Origin: Pelobates cultripes
Taxonomy: Eukaryota > Chordata > Amphibia > Anura > Pelobatidae
DNA length: 64,000 nt
Assembly: GCA_933207985.1 (NCBI GenBank)
Contig: OW240920.1
Span: 131,324,167 to 131,388,166 of the forward strand
Reading direction: 5' to 3'
Shown here one piece after another: positions 21,769 through 33,200 of this stretch. A model generated the notes under the pieces. That model saw only the letters and a list, made by a program, of their open reading frames with translations, searched no databases and was not told the origin of the DNA. Every line of letters starts with the position of its first letter. Within the stretch, counting starts at the first letter, position 1. The position numbers and the translations under genes are program-made.

Positions 21769-23606
21769 CAGGGCCGGATTAACATAGGGGCTGATCGAGC
21801 TGCAGCTCCAGGCCCATGGAATAGGCCCATTGTAAAAAAAAAAAATAATATATATTTTTTTTTTGTAACTTTTTTTTTTTTTTACAGACTACTCTTAGGT
21901 TTGCCACCTGACTGATATTTTAAGGCACAGCTGGTATTGGAGGCTGTCTCGCCATGACGGTTTTGCAGTAATACCGGCAATACAAATATTTGTCTCCGTA
22001 TAAATGGAGATTACTCTGCAATACCAGCACCGGCCAGTAGGGGTCACTGTGTATGGAGAGAGGCAGGGATAGCAAGTTACAGCATCTTCCAGCCTCTCTC
22101 TACTCACTGATCCGCGGGTGAGCAGCTTCACAGCACAGAGAGTCCAGACAGCAGCTCCCAGCCTGCAGAGACAGACTACAGCTCAGATATGTGAAGGATG
22201 GGGGGAAAGGCAGCAGGGAGACATGGGGACACTGAGACACTAGGCGACACTGGCAGATGTGGGGACACTGAGACACGTGGGGACACAGAACCATGGGGAC
22301 GCTGTGAGACATAGGGAGACACATTGGGACACGGAGACACTAGGGACACAGTGTCTCCATGTCTCCAAGCCAGTGTCCCCATGGCTCTGGGTGTCCCCTG
22401 GTCTCCAAGTATCTGTGACACCATGTCTCTGTGTCCCCATGTCTCTCAGTGTCCCCATGACTCCCAGCCAGTGTCCCCATGTCTCCCAGTGTCCCTATGT
22501 CTCCCAGCCAGTGTCCCTAGTGTCTCAGTGTCCCCATGTCTCTGTGTCCTTAGTGTCCCCATGTCTCCCAGTGTCCCCATGTCTCCGTCCACAAGTGCCC
22601 CATGTCTCCCAGTGTCCCCAAGTGTCTGTGTCCCCATGCCTCCCAGCCAGTGTCCTTAGTATCTGTGTCCCTATGTCTCTCAGTTTCCCTACTGTCTTAG
22701 TTTCCCCAAATGTCTGTATCCCTATGGCTCCCAGTGTCCCCTAGTCTCCCAGTATCTGTGTCCCCATGTATCTCAATGTCCCCATGTCTCCAGTGTCCCC
22801 ATGACTCCAAGCTAGTGTCTCAGTGTCCCCATGTCTCCCTGTGTCCCTATGTCTCCCAGTGTCCCTAGTGTCTGTGTCCCCATGTCTCCCAGTGTCTGTG
22901 TCCCCATGTCTCTGTGTCCTTAGTGTCCCCAAATGTCTGTGTCCCCATGTCTCCCAGTGTCCCCAAGTATCTGTGTCCCCATGCCTCCCAGCCAGTGTCC
23001 CTAGTGTCTGTGTCCCCATGTCTCCCAGTGTCCCCATGTCTCTATTCACAAGTGCCCCCATGTTTTCTAGTGCCCCATGCCTCCCAGTGTCCCCGGGTCA
23101 CTCAGTGTCCCCATTTCTCTCAGTGTCCCCTAGTATCCTAGTGACACGGGATACACTGAGTCATGGGGACACTGGGAGAAATGGGGACACAGACACTGGG
23201 AAACTAGGGGACATTGACACTGTGGTACATAGGGACACTGATGTCAGGCTGGCCTTCCAATTATTTGGACAGACATGCCCCCTTTTTGGGCATGTTTGCC
23301 CCTTTTGGCAGTACTGGTCATATGATTCGCGTCAGTGGCGCATCCTTTTACCCCGCCCATGGACACTGCTGTTATGGGGTATGGATTTACTTGAAAGATG
23401 AAAGCATTAATTAGATAAATAGATTAGCATAGAATATGTGTTTTCTTATAGCTGCATCCTTTGAGTTTCCCTCCAGCACCAACTCCATCAGATACATGAC
23501 TCTTGAGAGATATGACTGTTTCAGTGTTTTTGGTCGATAAGATTCTGTAGTTAGGTCCCATCATAATTGTCAGCACCAGGCCCACTGGGCTCTTAATCTG
23601 GCCCTG
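21769..23606. mobile_element. Non-autonomous hAT element 2 (1838 bp) carrying a GTGTCCCC minisatellite
   Basis: Termini CAGGGCCGGATTAA and TTAATCTGGCCCTG, with a perfect 8-bp target duplication CCTATACT (21761-21768 and 23607-23614). CAGGGCCGGA ends are known from hAT-Tip100-type elements. The inside is largely a minisatellite (22200-23230). No transposase coding is seen. Confidence 0.93.
22200..23230. repeat. GTGTCCCCATGTCTCCCA minisatellite inside hAT 2
   Basis: Roughly 1 kb of about 17-20-bp units such as GTGTCCCCATGTCTCCCA; the array switches strand at each end (GGGGACACTGAGACA). Confidence 0.95.
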
Positions 23607-23644
23607 CCTATACTGCTAAGGGACCTCTATACCTTCAGCTAACA

Positions 23645-23883
23645 AAGCTAAAGCTACAAAGATAAAATTCTAACTGCACATAAAAGGAAGTCTACATTGG
23701 TTACTCCCTACACCTAACCGAATCTCACTCTCCCACCCTGTGAGCACATAACTCAGTGCTGTGATTAAAAATAGAGTTATGTGCTCACAGGGTGGGAGAG
23801 TGAGATTCGGTTAGGTGTAGGGAGTAACCAATGTAGACTTCCTTTTATGTGCAGTTAAAATTTTATCTTTGTAGCTTTAGCTT
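23645..23883. repeat. Fold-back palindrome, 110-bp arms, 19-bp spacer
   Basis: 23645-23754 is the reverse complement of 23774-23883 with one mismatch seen; the spacer is 23755-23773. No coding sequence. It could be a fold-back MITE or a local inverted duplication. Confidence 0.9.
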
Positions 23884-24677
23884 CACTATACTGAGACTTT
23901 GCTGCGTTCTACAAGGCTTTTTATTGCTAGGATTTTCAGCAATAGATTAACTTATGGCTCTTTTGATAGGCTTTTGTTGGTGTCAACCTGCCTAATTAAG
24001 CTACGCTTAGCCACAGTTGCTTTTTTGCACAAATACAAACTGAACCATTTTTGTCCAGTACACTGTTGCAATCCAGCCTACACATTAGTGTGTTTACTGT
24101 TCATTGTAACAAGGGCTCCCCACTGTATTTTTTACCTACAAGATGAGCAATCCTGTTTTTTGATTGCAACAATTCTCCATGGAGATTTCCTCTTGTTTGT
24201 TATCAGTCTTCATTGGGTTATACATAGTGGAGCTATTTCATTACTCTAGAATTATCCTTTTTTTTCTTGATATTACGTATACTCAGGGTTATATACCAAG
24301 AGAGTTACTGCTATATTACTCTTATTATTTACAAATCATATATATCCTTCTACCTTTACTTGGATTCCCTGAGTCTATAGAGATTTCATATCACTACTAT
24401 ACTGCCTCTAGTCCGAATCCCCTCCTGTGTGTTTTAGTTTTGAAGTGCTGTTTTTGTAAGTTTCCTTTTTTGAGGGATTTTTTCTACCCTATAATAAAGC
24501 ATTTTTATTTCTAGCATTTTTTAAGTGCAGACCCTTAGATCCCTTCTTTCGGGTGCTCCCATAGCCTTTGTGCATTTGGGATCATCCATTTCGTTTCTTT
24601 GTTCTAAGACCCTAACGCTACACCCTCCTATTCTAAGAACACCCTGCCTAGTAATAGCCCCCTAGATAAACTTAGAA
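23884..24677. other. Unassigned AT-rich sequence
   Basis: Open frames are present but resemble no protein I know; composition is that of degraded repeat DNA. Confidence 0.45.
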
Positions 24678-25918
24678 TCAATTTGTTGCATAAATACAAA
24701 AAGAGAAGTCCTGCGCTCACTCCCATCACTACTGGGCCGGCAGCAATGACTACAGTACACATCAGCCCCAATATATAGTAAAAACCAAAGAAAAGAAAAA
24801 GTTACCTGCGTTCTCTCCTTAATCCCTATGTATATTTAGACAAATGGAGGTCATATAGTTGCTCCAATGGCCATTGGAAGAATGCCCGCCTGCCAACGTC
24901 AAGGCAGACCCCCCTAAGTGGGTCCTAACACTGACCCTTCAGCCTGCTTCCTTGAGCTTCTGGCAAAGATATCTCTAGTGAGAAAGACAGGGGTATTTTT
25001 TTTATATACACCCCTATATACTTATTAACTCTTAATAGGGAACACATGGGATGGGCGGCAGCATTGTAACAAGGCTGTGTGATCCAAAGTAAATACAAAA
25101 AAAGAAGTCCTGCGCTCACTCCCATCACTACTGGGCCGGCAGCAATGACAACAGTACACATCATCCCCAATATATAGTAAAACCAAAGAAAAGGTTAGTA
25201 AGAATGTATTCTGCTTGAAAAAGCAGCAATAGGAATCCAGGAGCTTCTAGATGAACGTCAAAAATAATATATATAATATACTCAGATAAATAAATGAAAT
25301 GTGTGGCAAGGTTATCAGTCCAAAAAGATAAAACTCATCGGTAGAGATAACCACTGCCTAATGATTTACTTCCATACACAGTAAAGGTATAAAAGATAAA
25401 TTGGCATAATCCTCTTAGGATATATATATATATATTGCCAACATACATATAATGATAAATAATATAAATAGTGAGCAAGCAACAGTATATGGAACTGGCT
25501 GCTAGAAAAAGTAATGAGAAAAATTATATAGCCGGAGAGTAGCTAAAAAGGGTAAAACCCAATTTTATTAAAAGTACAAAAATATATTAAAATGGTAATA
25601 AAATTATAATAAATTTTAAAACATAATTTTATTACCATTTTAATATATTTTTGTACTTTTAATAAAATTGGGTTTTACCCTTTTTAGCTACTCTCCGGCT
25701 ATATAATTTTTCTCATTACTTTTTCTAGCAGCCAGTTCCATCAATTTGTTGCATAAATACAAAAAGAGAAGTCCTGCGCTCACTCCCATCACTACTGGGC
25801 CGGCAGCAATGACTACAGTACACATCAGCCCCAATATATAGTAAAAACCAAACAAAAGAAAAAGTTACCTGCGTTCTCTCCTTAATCCCTATGTATATTT
25901 AGACAAATGGAGGTCATA
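24678..25918. repeat. 178-bp direct repeats enclosing a third partial copy and a palindrome
   Basis: 24678-24855 and 25741-25918 are nearly identical (one difference seen); a shorter copy lies at about 25087-25192. Repeats begin TCAATTTGTTGCATAAATAC and contain CCTGCGCTCACTCCCATCAC. The arrangement could be pseudo-LTRs of a Penelope-like element, but no coding part is present to prove it. Confidence 0.7.
25490..25740. repeat. Fold-back palindrome, 118-bp arms, 15-bp spacer
   Basis: 25490-25607 is the reverse complement of 25623-25740 with no mismatch noticed by eye. It directly abuts the 3' copy of the 178-bp direct repeat. Confidence 0.9.
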
Positions 25919-26255
25919 CAAAGGGAGCTGCGGGGGGGCAAAGAGACACACTTGGGGGGACAAAGACACACAAGGGCAAAGAGACAAACTTGGGGGGACA
26001 GACACACAGAGAGGCTAAGGGGAGCAAAGAGGCACACACAAGGGCTGGGGTGTCAGACACAGAAGGGCTTAGAGAGACAAAGACACAAATACAGAAGCTT
26101 GGAATAAAAAGACACACAGAGGGGCAAAGAGATACAGGGCTGAGAGGGACAGAGAGACACACAAAGGTGGCGCTTTTAGTTTTTTGGGGGTGGTGCAAGT
26201 ATCTGGTCTTGTCTAGGGTGCAAAATAGTCTAGCACCAGCCCTGCCTCAGTGTGA
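25915..26255. mobile_element. 3' part of a non-autonomous hAT-like element with GAGACACA repeat
   Basis: A GCAAAGAGACACAC-type array (25925-26165) precedes an end reading CTAGCACCAGCCCTG. A CAGGGCTGG terminus is hAT-like; the left end was not found, probably replaced by the 178-bp repeat. Confidence 0.45.
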
Positions 26256-26589
26256 GTGTCTCCCACAGACCACATTACTGTTTTATTTAGGGGCACTCAT
26301 GCTGTGTAATATTCTCCCTTTTCAGTCTGTGTACTATTCTCCATGCTCCCTGTAGCTCTCACGTAGGTGTCACCAGGGTCCTCCTACTGGATGGGAACTA
26401 GCCGCTCCCAAAATTACAGCGTGGGCGAATAGGAGCTCATTGAACTATTCTAGAACACCTGTCTACCCAATAGCAACAGTTAGAGGCGGAGGGAAGCATC
26501 TTTGGACTTCCAGTAAGAGATAGAATGATACAGTGTATCGGGCAATATGGGAACGCTGTGTACCTGGCTGCTGATTTCCACATTGATCT

Positions 26590-26995
26590 CCCCGGCTCTG
26601 CAGTCCCACTCTGCACCCGATCCGGCTCTGCAGTCCCACTCTGCACCCAATCCGGCTCTGCAGTCCCACTCTGCACCCAATCCGGCTCTGCAGTCCCACT
26701 CTGCACCCGATCCGGCTCTGCAGTCCCACTCTATACCCGATCCGGTTCTGCAGTCCCACTCTATACCCGATCCGGTTCTGCAGTCCCCCTTGGCACCCGA
26801 TCCGGTTCTGCAGTCCCACTCTATACCCGATCCGGTTCTGCAGTCCCCCTTGGCACCCGATCCGGTTCTGCAGTCCCACTCTATACCCGATCCGGTTCTG
26901 CAGTCCCACTCTATACCCGATCCGGTTCTGCAGTCCCCCTTGGCACCCGATCCGGTTCTGCAGTCCCCCTTGGCACCCGATCCGGTTCAGCCTCC
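26590..26995. repeat. 30-bp minisatellite, about 13 units
   Basis: Units are CGATCCGG(C/T)TCTGCAGTCCC plus ACTCTGCACC or CCTTGGCACC. The period is a multiple of three, so long frames are open on both strands; there is no sign that any is a gene. It ends about 400 bp before the first visible exon of the host gene. Confidence 0.95.
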
Positions 26996-27405
26996 CAGTG
27001 AATGGAAGCTCAGCTATAGTGAGTCTCTTCTCTGCGGCAGTTCTAATGCTATGCTGGGATGCTCCCTTATTTAGGGAAGAATCCAATGCTAGTAATTAAC
27101 TGTCCAGTTAGATATAATGCCTAGTTATACAAGGCCTGTGCCAGAGGGCAGCGTGATGAGCAAAATGGGGTTATGAAACTTCCCCATATAGCTATCATGT
27201 TAACATTGGGAGAGGGAAGAGAGGGGAGAGAAGGGGAGAGAGGGAGATTTTACTTTTTTTGCCTTTATACACACATAGCAGAGCACCGTGTGGACTAAAC
27301 AAATTATTGATGTATAGTTTAATACTGAAATGTTTGTAGATCCTTCATCTCTTGCAAGACACCTGATGTCTGGATTAATTGTATGTTTTTGATATTTTCA
27401 TTCAG

Positions 27406-27696
27406 TTCCCATCATTGTCACCATCACACCAATCCCGGAGAATAAGACCCATAATGATTTATGTTTTGACGTTTCGCTACCAGAAAGCATTGAAGTCCAT
27501 TTGAATGGTTCTATAGCAATGGCTGTAAAATTTCTGCAAAGGAATGTGCATCAAGTTTCTATCAATAATTTAGTACTGCCAGATAAGTCGGCTATCAGGT
27601 GTGTGCCTGTGCTTAAAGAGGAAAGTCTGGAAACATGCTGGGCCTACAGAACAAATGAATATGGAGAAAAAATTAATACAAGTTGCACCATAAACC
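27406..27696 (+). CDS. Host gene, ectodomain exon of an unidentified type I membrane glycoprotein
   Basis: Open throughout its 291 nt in one frame, bounded by a TTTTCATTCAG acceptor and a CC/GTAAGT donor, with phase 1 at both ends, as is common for extracellular modules such as Ig domains. It encodes 97 residues with four cysteines (DLCFDV, IRCVPV, ETCWAY, NTSCTI) and three N-glycosylation sequons (NKT, NGS, NTS). I do not recognise the fold; an Ig-like or cytokine-receptor-like module is possible, but the usual Ig Trp is not evident. The next in-phase exon is 24.5 kb downstream. The exon for the signal peptide was not found and may lie left of the window. Function is unknown; later exons suggest a small signalling receptor or membrane ligand. 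Confidence 0.7.
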
Positions 27697-28663
27697 GTAA
27701 GTTTTAATTCTTATTTTTTTATAATATCCTTTTAATGGTACAGCTTCAGAACCTTGTCTTGCACTTAAAGGGACATGCATCACTTTGATATGTGCACTGC
27801 AGGGGTTATTTCTAACACAGAAATAAAACAGAACAACCAGAACCCCGCAGTGCACATGTGTACATGGTCGATTGAACATGTGCTGTCTCATTCAGAGAAG
27901 GCAAGCCGAAGCTTTAAGATTCCCCAGTTTTTTATTTTAGCCTCTATCAGCCCCCCCCCCCTTTCCCTCCCAATTGCAGCTACTATACATCAAGCCAAAA
28001 GAACTAATTTGGATTTGCCTTTCCTAAATGGACACAACTACAATAATAGGGTGCTGGAAAAATAGTGATAGATCTCTCTAAAACGTCAGCCTTGCCATGG
28101 ACTTATTTTTCTGCCCGCCCAGGAACATGACCAATTCAAGCATGCTCAGGGAACTAAATCACTGAGACAAAATGTTGTTTAGAGCTTACTCCTACCCGTT
28201 TAAAGGGATGCTTTAGTGCCAGGAATGCAAAGCTGTATTTACTTACATGATCCCAGCGCCAATGTTACTCGGCGTGAGGACGTCTAGCGTCAGATACTGG
28301 ACCAAACGTCTTTTTAAATGCAGGAAGTGCCTCAGGGTGCACCTGGATGCAGACTTAGTTTCTCTGGAACTGCAATGTTTAACCCCTTCCCGACGCAAAA
28401 CGAACATTCTCTGTCATGCTTGTCCTAATGTACTAAAGTTAACCCCAGACCACTTAACGCTCATCCAATCTACCTCGTTATCCGAGGCAGACAGGGAGCA
28501 CCTGATAGCGCTGTCCCTGCAGCTGTGATTGCTCCCTGTGCTTCCGTGTTCAATGTGAACTGTAGGGAGATGGAACAGCGCTGTTCTTCCTGTGAAAAAA
28601 AAAGTTATTAAAGTTAAATTCCCTCCCCCCCCCTTTACCCACTTTAAATAAAAATTAACCCCT
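27697..28663. other. Start of large intron: short MITE-like fragments
   Basis: TTAAAGGGACATG at about 27767 and TTAAAGGGATGCTTTAGTG at about 28201 look like T2-type MITE left ends. The first is followed by an inverted TGTGCACTGCAGGGGTT/AACCCCGCAGTGCACA pair (27790-27858). Right ends were not defined. No exon is seen. Confidence 0.45.
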
Positions 28664-29155
28664 TCCCTGTCATTTTAACACCGACCACAGTAATACTGTG
28701 ATCTATTATTTTTTAACCCCTGGGGGTTAACTTTTTTTTTTAACCCTAAGGATTTAAATTTATTTATTTTCTTTAAATATTTTAAACGTATATATTTTGC
28801 TGGGGTTGGTGGGAGTTAGTGGGGAATTAGGGAATTTTAAAGCTAAAGTTAGGCTAGCTAGGGGTTAACAGTAAAAGAAAATGTATTAAAAAGTTTTTTG
28901 TTTTTTTAAATGTTGTATTTATGTTTAAAAAAAAATCCCACCCATGTTTACCCAGTCCTAATAAATATTAACCCCTTCCCTGCCAGTTGATTACTGCCTA
29001 CAGTGATCAAAATATAGATCACAGTATTATACTGTGATCAATTATTTTAATAACCCCTGAGGGTTAACTTTTATTTAATTTTTTTTATCCCTTAGTGGGA
29101 AATTGGGGAATTTACTGTTAGGGTAGTTAGGGTTTAAAAGTGTAAAATAGTTTTA
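28664..29155. repeat. Two piggyBac-type terminal modules
   Basis: TTAACCCCTTCCCTG begins modules at about 28657 and 28969. Each continues with a GTGATC dyad and AACCCCTGRGGGTTAAC, as at 9318 and 10337. No transposase is present here. Confidence 0.55.
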
Positions 29156-29164
29156 AAGGACCAC

Positions 29165-29260
29165 TTTTTGTGTCCTGATGAAAGCTCCTGTGAGGAGCTG
29201 AAACGTCGATACTTTTTCTTCGCAATAAATGAAGATTTTTTCGTGGTGAAAATCCTTGAT
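29165..29260 (+). ncRNA. Hammerhead-ribozyme-like motif of a Penelope-like element
   Basis: CTGATGA (29175-29181), a helix II of AGCTCC/GGAGCT (29183-29188 and 29194-29199), then GAAAC and GTC (29200-29207) give the hammerhead core order. Penelope-like elements are known to carry such motifs. Helix III here has no loop between C and GTC, so cleavage in cis is doubtful. The following AATAAATGAAG and the tail are also typical of amphibian Penelope-like UTRs. Only this fragment of the element remains before a TA repeat and the DIRS insertion. Confidence 0.5.
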
Positions 29261-29278
29261 TGCCGGTATTTCTCTTGT

Positions 29279-29284
<6 letters not shown>

Positions 29285-29325
<41 letters not shown>
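29285..29325. repeat. (TA)n microsatellite
   Basis: About 20 TA units. Confidence 0.95.
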
Positions 29326-29328
<3 letters not shown>

Positions 29329-29370
29329 GTCATTATATCCTTCCTTTTGGTTCTCAGACATTTGTCACAC

Positions 29371-29595
29371 AATCAGAGTTTGCAGGAATCTATGATCTGC
29401 AAACTTTCTTTGTCTTAGGGATGAGCATAACCACCTAGCAAAGCTAGTGGGTATGCGGCAGCCTCCCGGAGTCAAATGCCAGAGCTGAAAAGGCTCGCGC
29501 TGTGCATCTGCACAGCAACAGCCTTTCAGCCAATCAGGTAATCAGGAGAGCCGTGCTGAGCGCGGGAATCCTGATTACCTCAGATTTTTTAAAAT
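29371..29595. repeat. DIRS left terminal repeat with unique 55-bp end
   Basis: 29426-29595 is the reverse complement of 34388-34557. The outer 55 bp (29371-29425) occur elsewhere only as the complement at about 30182-30237. Confidence 0.9.
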
Positions 29596-30166
29596 TGGGA
29601 AACTGCGGATGGTTAGCACATCCCATGAAATACTAAGGATAAATATTTCCCACAGTGTACAGGAATATAATTAAACTTCTAAACACAAAATAAAATAATT
29701 CAAGATGCCAATAGTACAGGGGAACAAGAAAATATTTAATAAGTCATGGAGACATACAAGATAGACTTGAAACTTTGTATAAAACAGCTGAACTGAAAAA
29801 CAAGGCAACAATGTGTGCCAAAGGAAAGTATCCAAAGACCACTGGAAACATTCAACGTAAGTTGCAACAAAATAAGTTCAATAAAAGAGACAAGAAATGT
29901 TGAAACAAGTCCCAGCAGACATAATCTTTATGCAGGGAGTCCATGAGAATATTAAACCGACGAGACTACTTGCATCCAATCCTTCTACTTAGGTGGATCC
30001 TTGGTTTGTTGGTCTTGTCTTGGAGTACGGCTATAGTCTGTAAAAAACAAAACAGAGAACAGTTATCAAAAGGTTGAATAATCACCAGATAACCTTATGT
30101 TTTAGAAAAACCAACTACCACCAGCAGGCAAAACCCTTAACTAGGAGGAGGGTGGGACGGGCGCTA
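29596..30166. other. DIRS noncoding segment between left ITR and internal complementary region
   Basis: No open frame of note; it is the 3' untranslated part of the element relative to its minus-strand genes. Confidence 0.6.
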
Positions 30167-30279
30167 TTGCTAGGTGGTTATGCTCATCCCTAAGACAAAG
30201 AAAGTTTGCAGATCATAGATTCCTGCAAACTCTGATTTGTCCTCCGGGAGGCATAACCACCTAGCAAAGCTAGTGGGTA
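30167..30279. repeat. DIRS internal complementary region
   Basis: 30167-30237 is the reverse complement of 29371-29442, and about 30235-30279 the reverse complement of 34530-34574, meeting at ATTT. In the DIRS model this region templates joining of the two ends into a circle. It also encodes the last residues and the stop (30190-30192) of the recombinase frame. Confidence 0.92.
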
Positions 30280-33200
30280 GAATAGCACACACCTGGTGGT
30301 GGTCCTAAGAAACTGAAGGCGTTCAACTTCTGATGGCCTCCAGTAAAATCTAACAAAGGTTTTACTGGACAACCATCTTGCAGCTTTTAAGATAGTAGCT
30401 AGAGGAAGGCCCTTTCCTGCTGCTTTAGTAGCCGAGGCTCCCCTAATTGAATGGCTTTTGAACACTGAAACATCAATTCCAGCCGTAGACATGGCGGAAA
30501 GTATCCAGCCTCTAATTGTATTAACCTTGGCTGGACGAAAGGGATTCCTTGATGTAATGAATAATTGACTGATATCGTTTCTAAATCCAGCAGAAAGTTG
30601 AAGGTACGATTGTAACAAACTGACTAAACATAAGCCTGGTTCGGAAGAATCTTGGACCAAGTCCAATTCTACCGGACCAGGAGAAAAATGGGATGTTTTT
30701 TGTCTGCCTTTTAGTATAATATGGAAACCTCCCGGGGTCCTGGACAACCAAGGTTCTGAAATATGGATCTGAGTTAACTCTGCTCCTCTAGCTGCCAGGG
30801 CCAAGGACAGCAGAGAAGCCAGCTTAATAGCAGTCCATCTTAAATCAATTTTAGCATTATCCAAAGACTTTAGGAAATTTAATAAGACATCTACATCCCA
30901 AGTAGATGTGTAGCGTGAGGTATATGGGCGGCAGACGGCTAACCCTTTTAGTAATCTCAAATACAGGGCATCCTGAGTAAGGTTGGGGATCAGGAAGTTT
31001 AAGGCAGATCCGTAGGTCTTGATTGAACTGACAGATAAACCAGAATGGAACTTAAGGGTAAGAAATTCTAACGCCAAAGGAATGGTATCAGATCCTTGTG
31101 TGTTAGACAGAAAAGAAACCTCCCATTCTTTGAATTCCTCGATCATCTTTCTATATCTTACCCTAGTTCTACGTCTTAAAGATGAGTTAATAATATCCAA
31201 GACCTGGTCCGATAAGTGGGGATGTGTTAACAGCCTACCAGGGCTGCGATCCACATCAGCTGCGGGAGCTTGAGCAGAAGATCGCTGGTTCCCTGAAAGC
31301 AGTCCACTGTCATGCCTAATGGGATCTTGGTTCCCTTGACTAACTGATGGATCAAGGGATACCAGGGTCTGGAGGTCCATACTGGGTAAACGAGAACTAA
31401 GCTCTGCACCCTGTCCCTGCGGATCTTCTCCAGCACTTTCATCAGTAAAGATGGAGGGGGGAAAGCATAAGGGGCTGGAACATCCGTCCATTGGAAAGAC
31501 ATTGCATCCATTTTCCAAGCTCCCTTTGTCCAGGTCCGGGAGACGAACCTGGGAGTTTGAGCGGATGTTTGGGATGCAAACAGATCTACCTGTCTCTGGC
31601 CAAAATTGCTTTCTATCTTTTGGAAAAGAGCAATCTTTAATTGGATCGTTGCCAGGGACAAACTTTGGCGAGAGAGAGAGTCTGCAAGCTCGTTCGCCTC
31701 TCCCGGAACATATTCTGCGAAAACCTGAACATTGCTTGCTAAGGCCCAGGACCAAAGATCTAGAGCCTCTAAGCAAAGACCCCTTGATCTTGTACCCCCT
31801 CTGTGGTTTATATAAGCCACCGCTGTCCTGTTGTCCGAATGGACTTTTACCAATGTCGGTGACTCGTTTAGAGGAACTAGGCCCTTGAGAGCTAATTTTA
31901 TAGCTCGTAACTCCAAGATGTTTATATGGAGGTGACTCTCTTGGTCTGACCAGATTCCTCTTATGGCGTTTTGGGTTGTAAACGCACCCCAACCGTGACT
32001 TGAGGCATCTGACGTCAGAGTGACTGTCGCAGGCTGCTCTAACAGTGGACGAGGAAATAGAATTTCTAACTCCAGAATGGACTTCAATTCTTCTCTGACC
32101 TTCTTGGGGAGAACAAATTTTGATTCCCAATGGCCACCCTGTCTCAGTCGGTTCCCTAAAAACAGCTGACTTCTTCTGCAAAGTAAGGGGGAATTGTTGT
32201 ATGCTGGTGTTAAAGCTATTAATTTCCCTATGATCTTTGCTAGGTCTCTCAAGGACCAACTCTGGTGCTTGAGAGATGAGTTCAGATGTACCAATAATTT
32301 GTCCCATTTGTCTTGAGGGATTCCAAGGGACATAGTCCTGGTGTTCAGTATGAAACCCAGAAAGAGGATGCTTTGAGTGGGAATTAGGACTGATTTCTGT
32401 AGATTTACTACGAATCCTAGGTCTTGTAAAAGGGAAGCAAGGTAATCCCTTTGAGAAGCAAGGGCTTCCCCATCTGGGTGCATGAGCAGGATGTCGTCTA
32501 GGTAGTATAGACACATGAAACCTTTTAGTCTGACATGAGCTATCACTGATTTCATAATTCTGGAGAATGTGTATGGTGCGTTGGAGAGGCCAAACACCAT
32601 AACAGTCCACTGCCACACCTTTCCTTTCCACTGAAACCTGAGAAAACGCCTGTGTTTCTTGGCTATGGGGACTGAATGGAAGGCATCTTTTAGGTCTACT
32701 TTTATGTAGAAAAAGGCTTTCTGAACTAAGCCTGGAAGATCTGATAGACTCTCCATCCTGAACCTTTTCCTTTTGATGAAAGCGTTCAGAGGCCTCACAT
32801 TTAGGACCGGTCTCCAGGAACCGTCTGACTTTGGGATTGGGAACAATGGGCTGACCCATCCTGTAATAGACATGTCTGCCAACTCTATTTTTCCTTGACT
32901 TAAAGCTAAGGAAAGGGAGGCATCTAGCACTGGGTTCACCTCTCTGTGGGGTGCAAATTTCTGGACTGGGAACCTTAACAGGGGGAGTTGTAAACCCCTT
33001 TGAAAGATCTTTAGAACCCATTTGTCTGAGGAAATATCCTTCCAATTTAGTGGCATATGAGGAGGCACACTTACTTGAATGCATGGGTTTCCTTTTGGAA
33101 GCTGAACCGCCTCTGGAATGCGCTCCTCTGCCGCCGCCTGGGAGCTTATGTCTTCCACTGTAGTGGCGGTACTGGGCCTGGTGAGAGGCTTCTAGGGACG

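Noticed and set aside
22259..23401. Open frames of Val-Ser-Pro-Cys or Gly-Asp-Thr repeats
   Set aside because: They are translations of the GTGTCCCC minisatellite within hAT 2.
24164..24514. Hydrophobic 116-codon frame, possible membrane protein
   Set aside because: T-rich low-complexity sequence gives hydrophobic codons by composition; no supporting context.
26463..27086. Repetitive frames on both strands (for example SGSAVPL units)
   Set aside because: The 30-bp period keeps several frames open on both strands; no start context, splice site or conservation signal supports a protein.
31423..31888. Plus-strand open frame opposite the DIRS genes
   Set aside because: Shadow of the minus-strand RT and recombinase frames.
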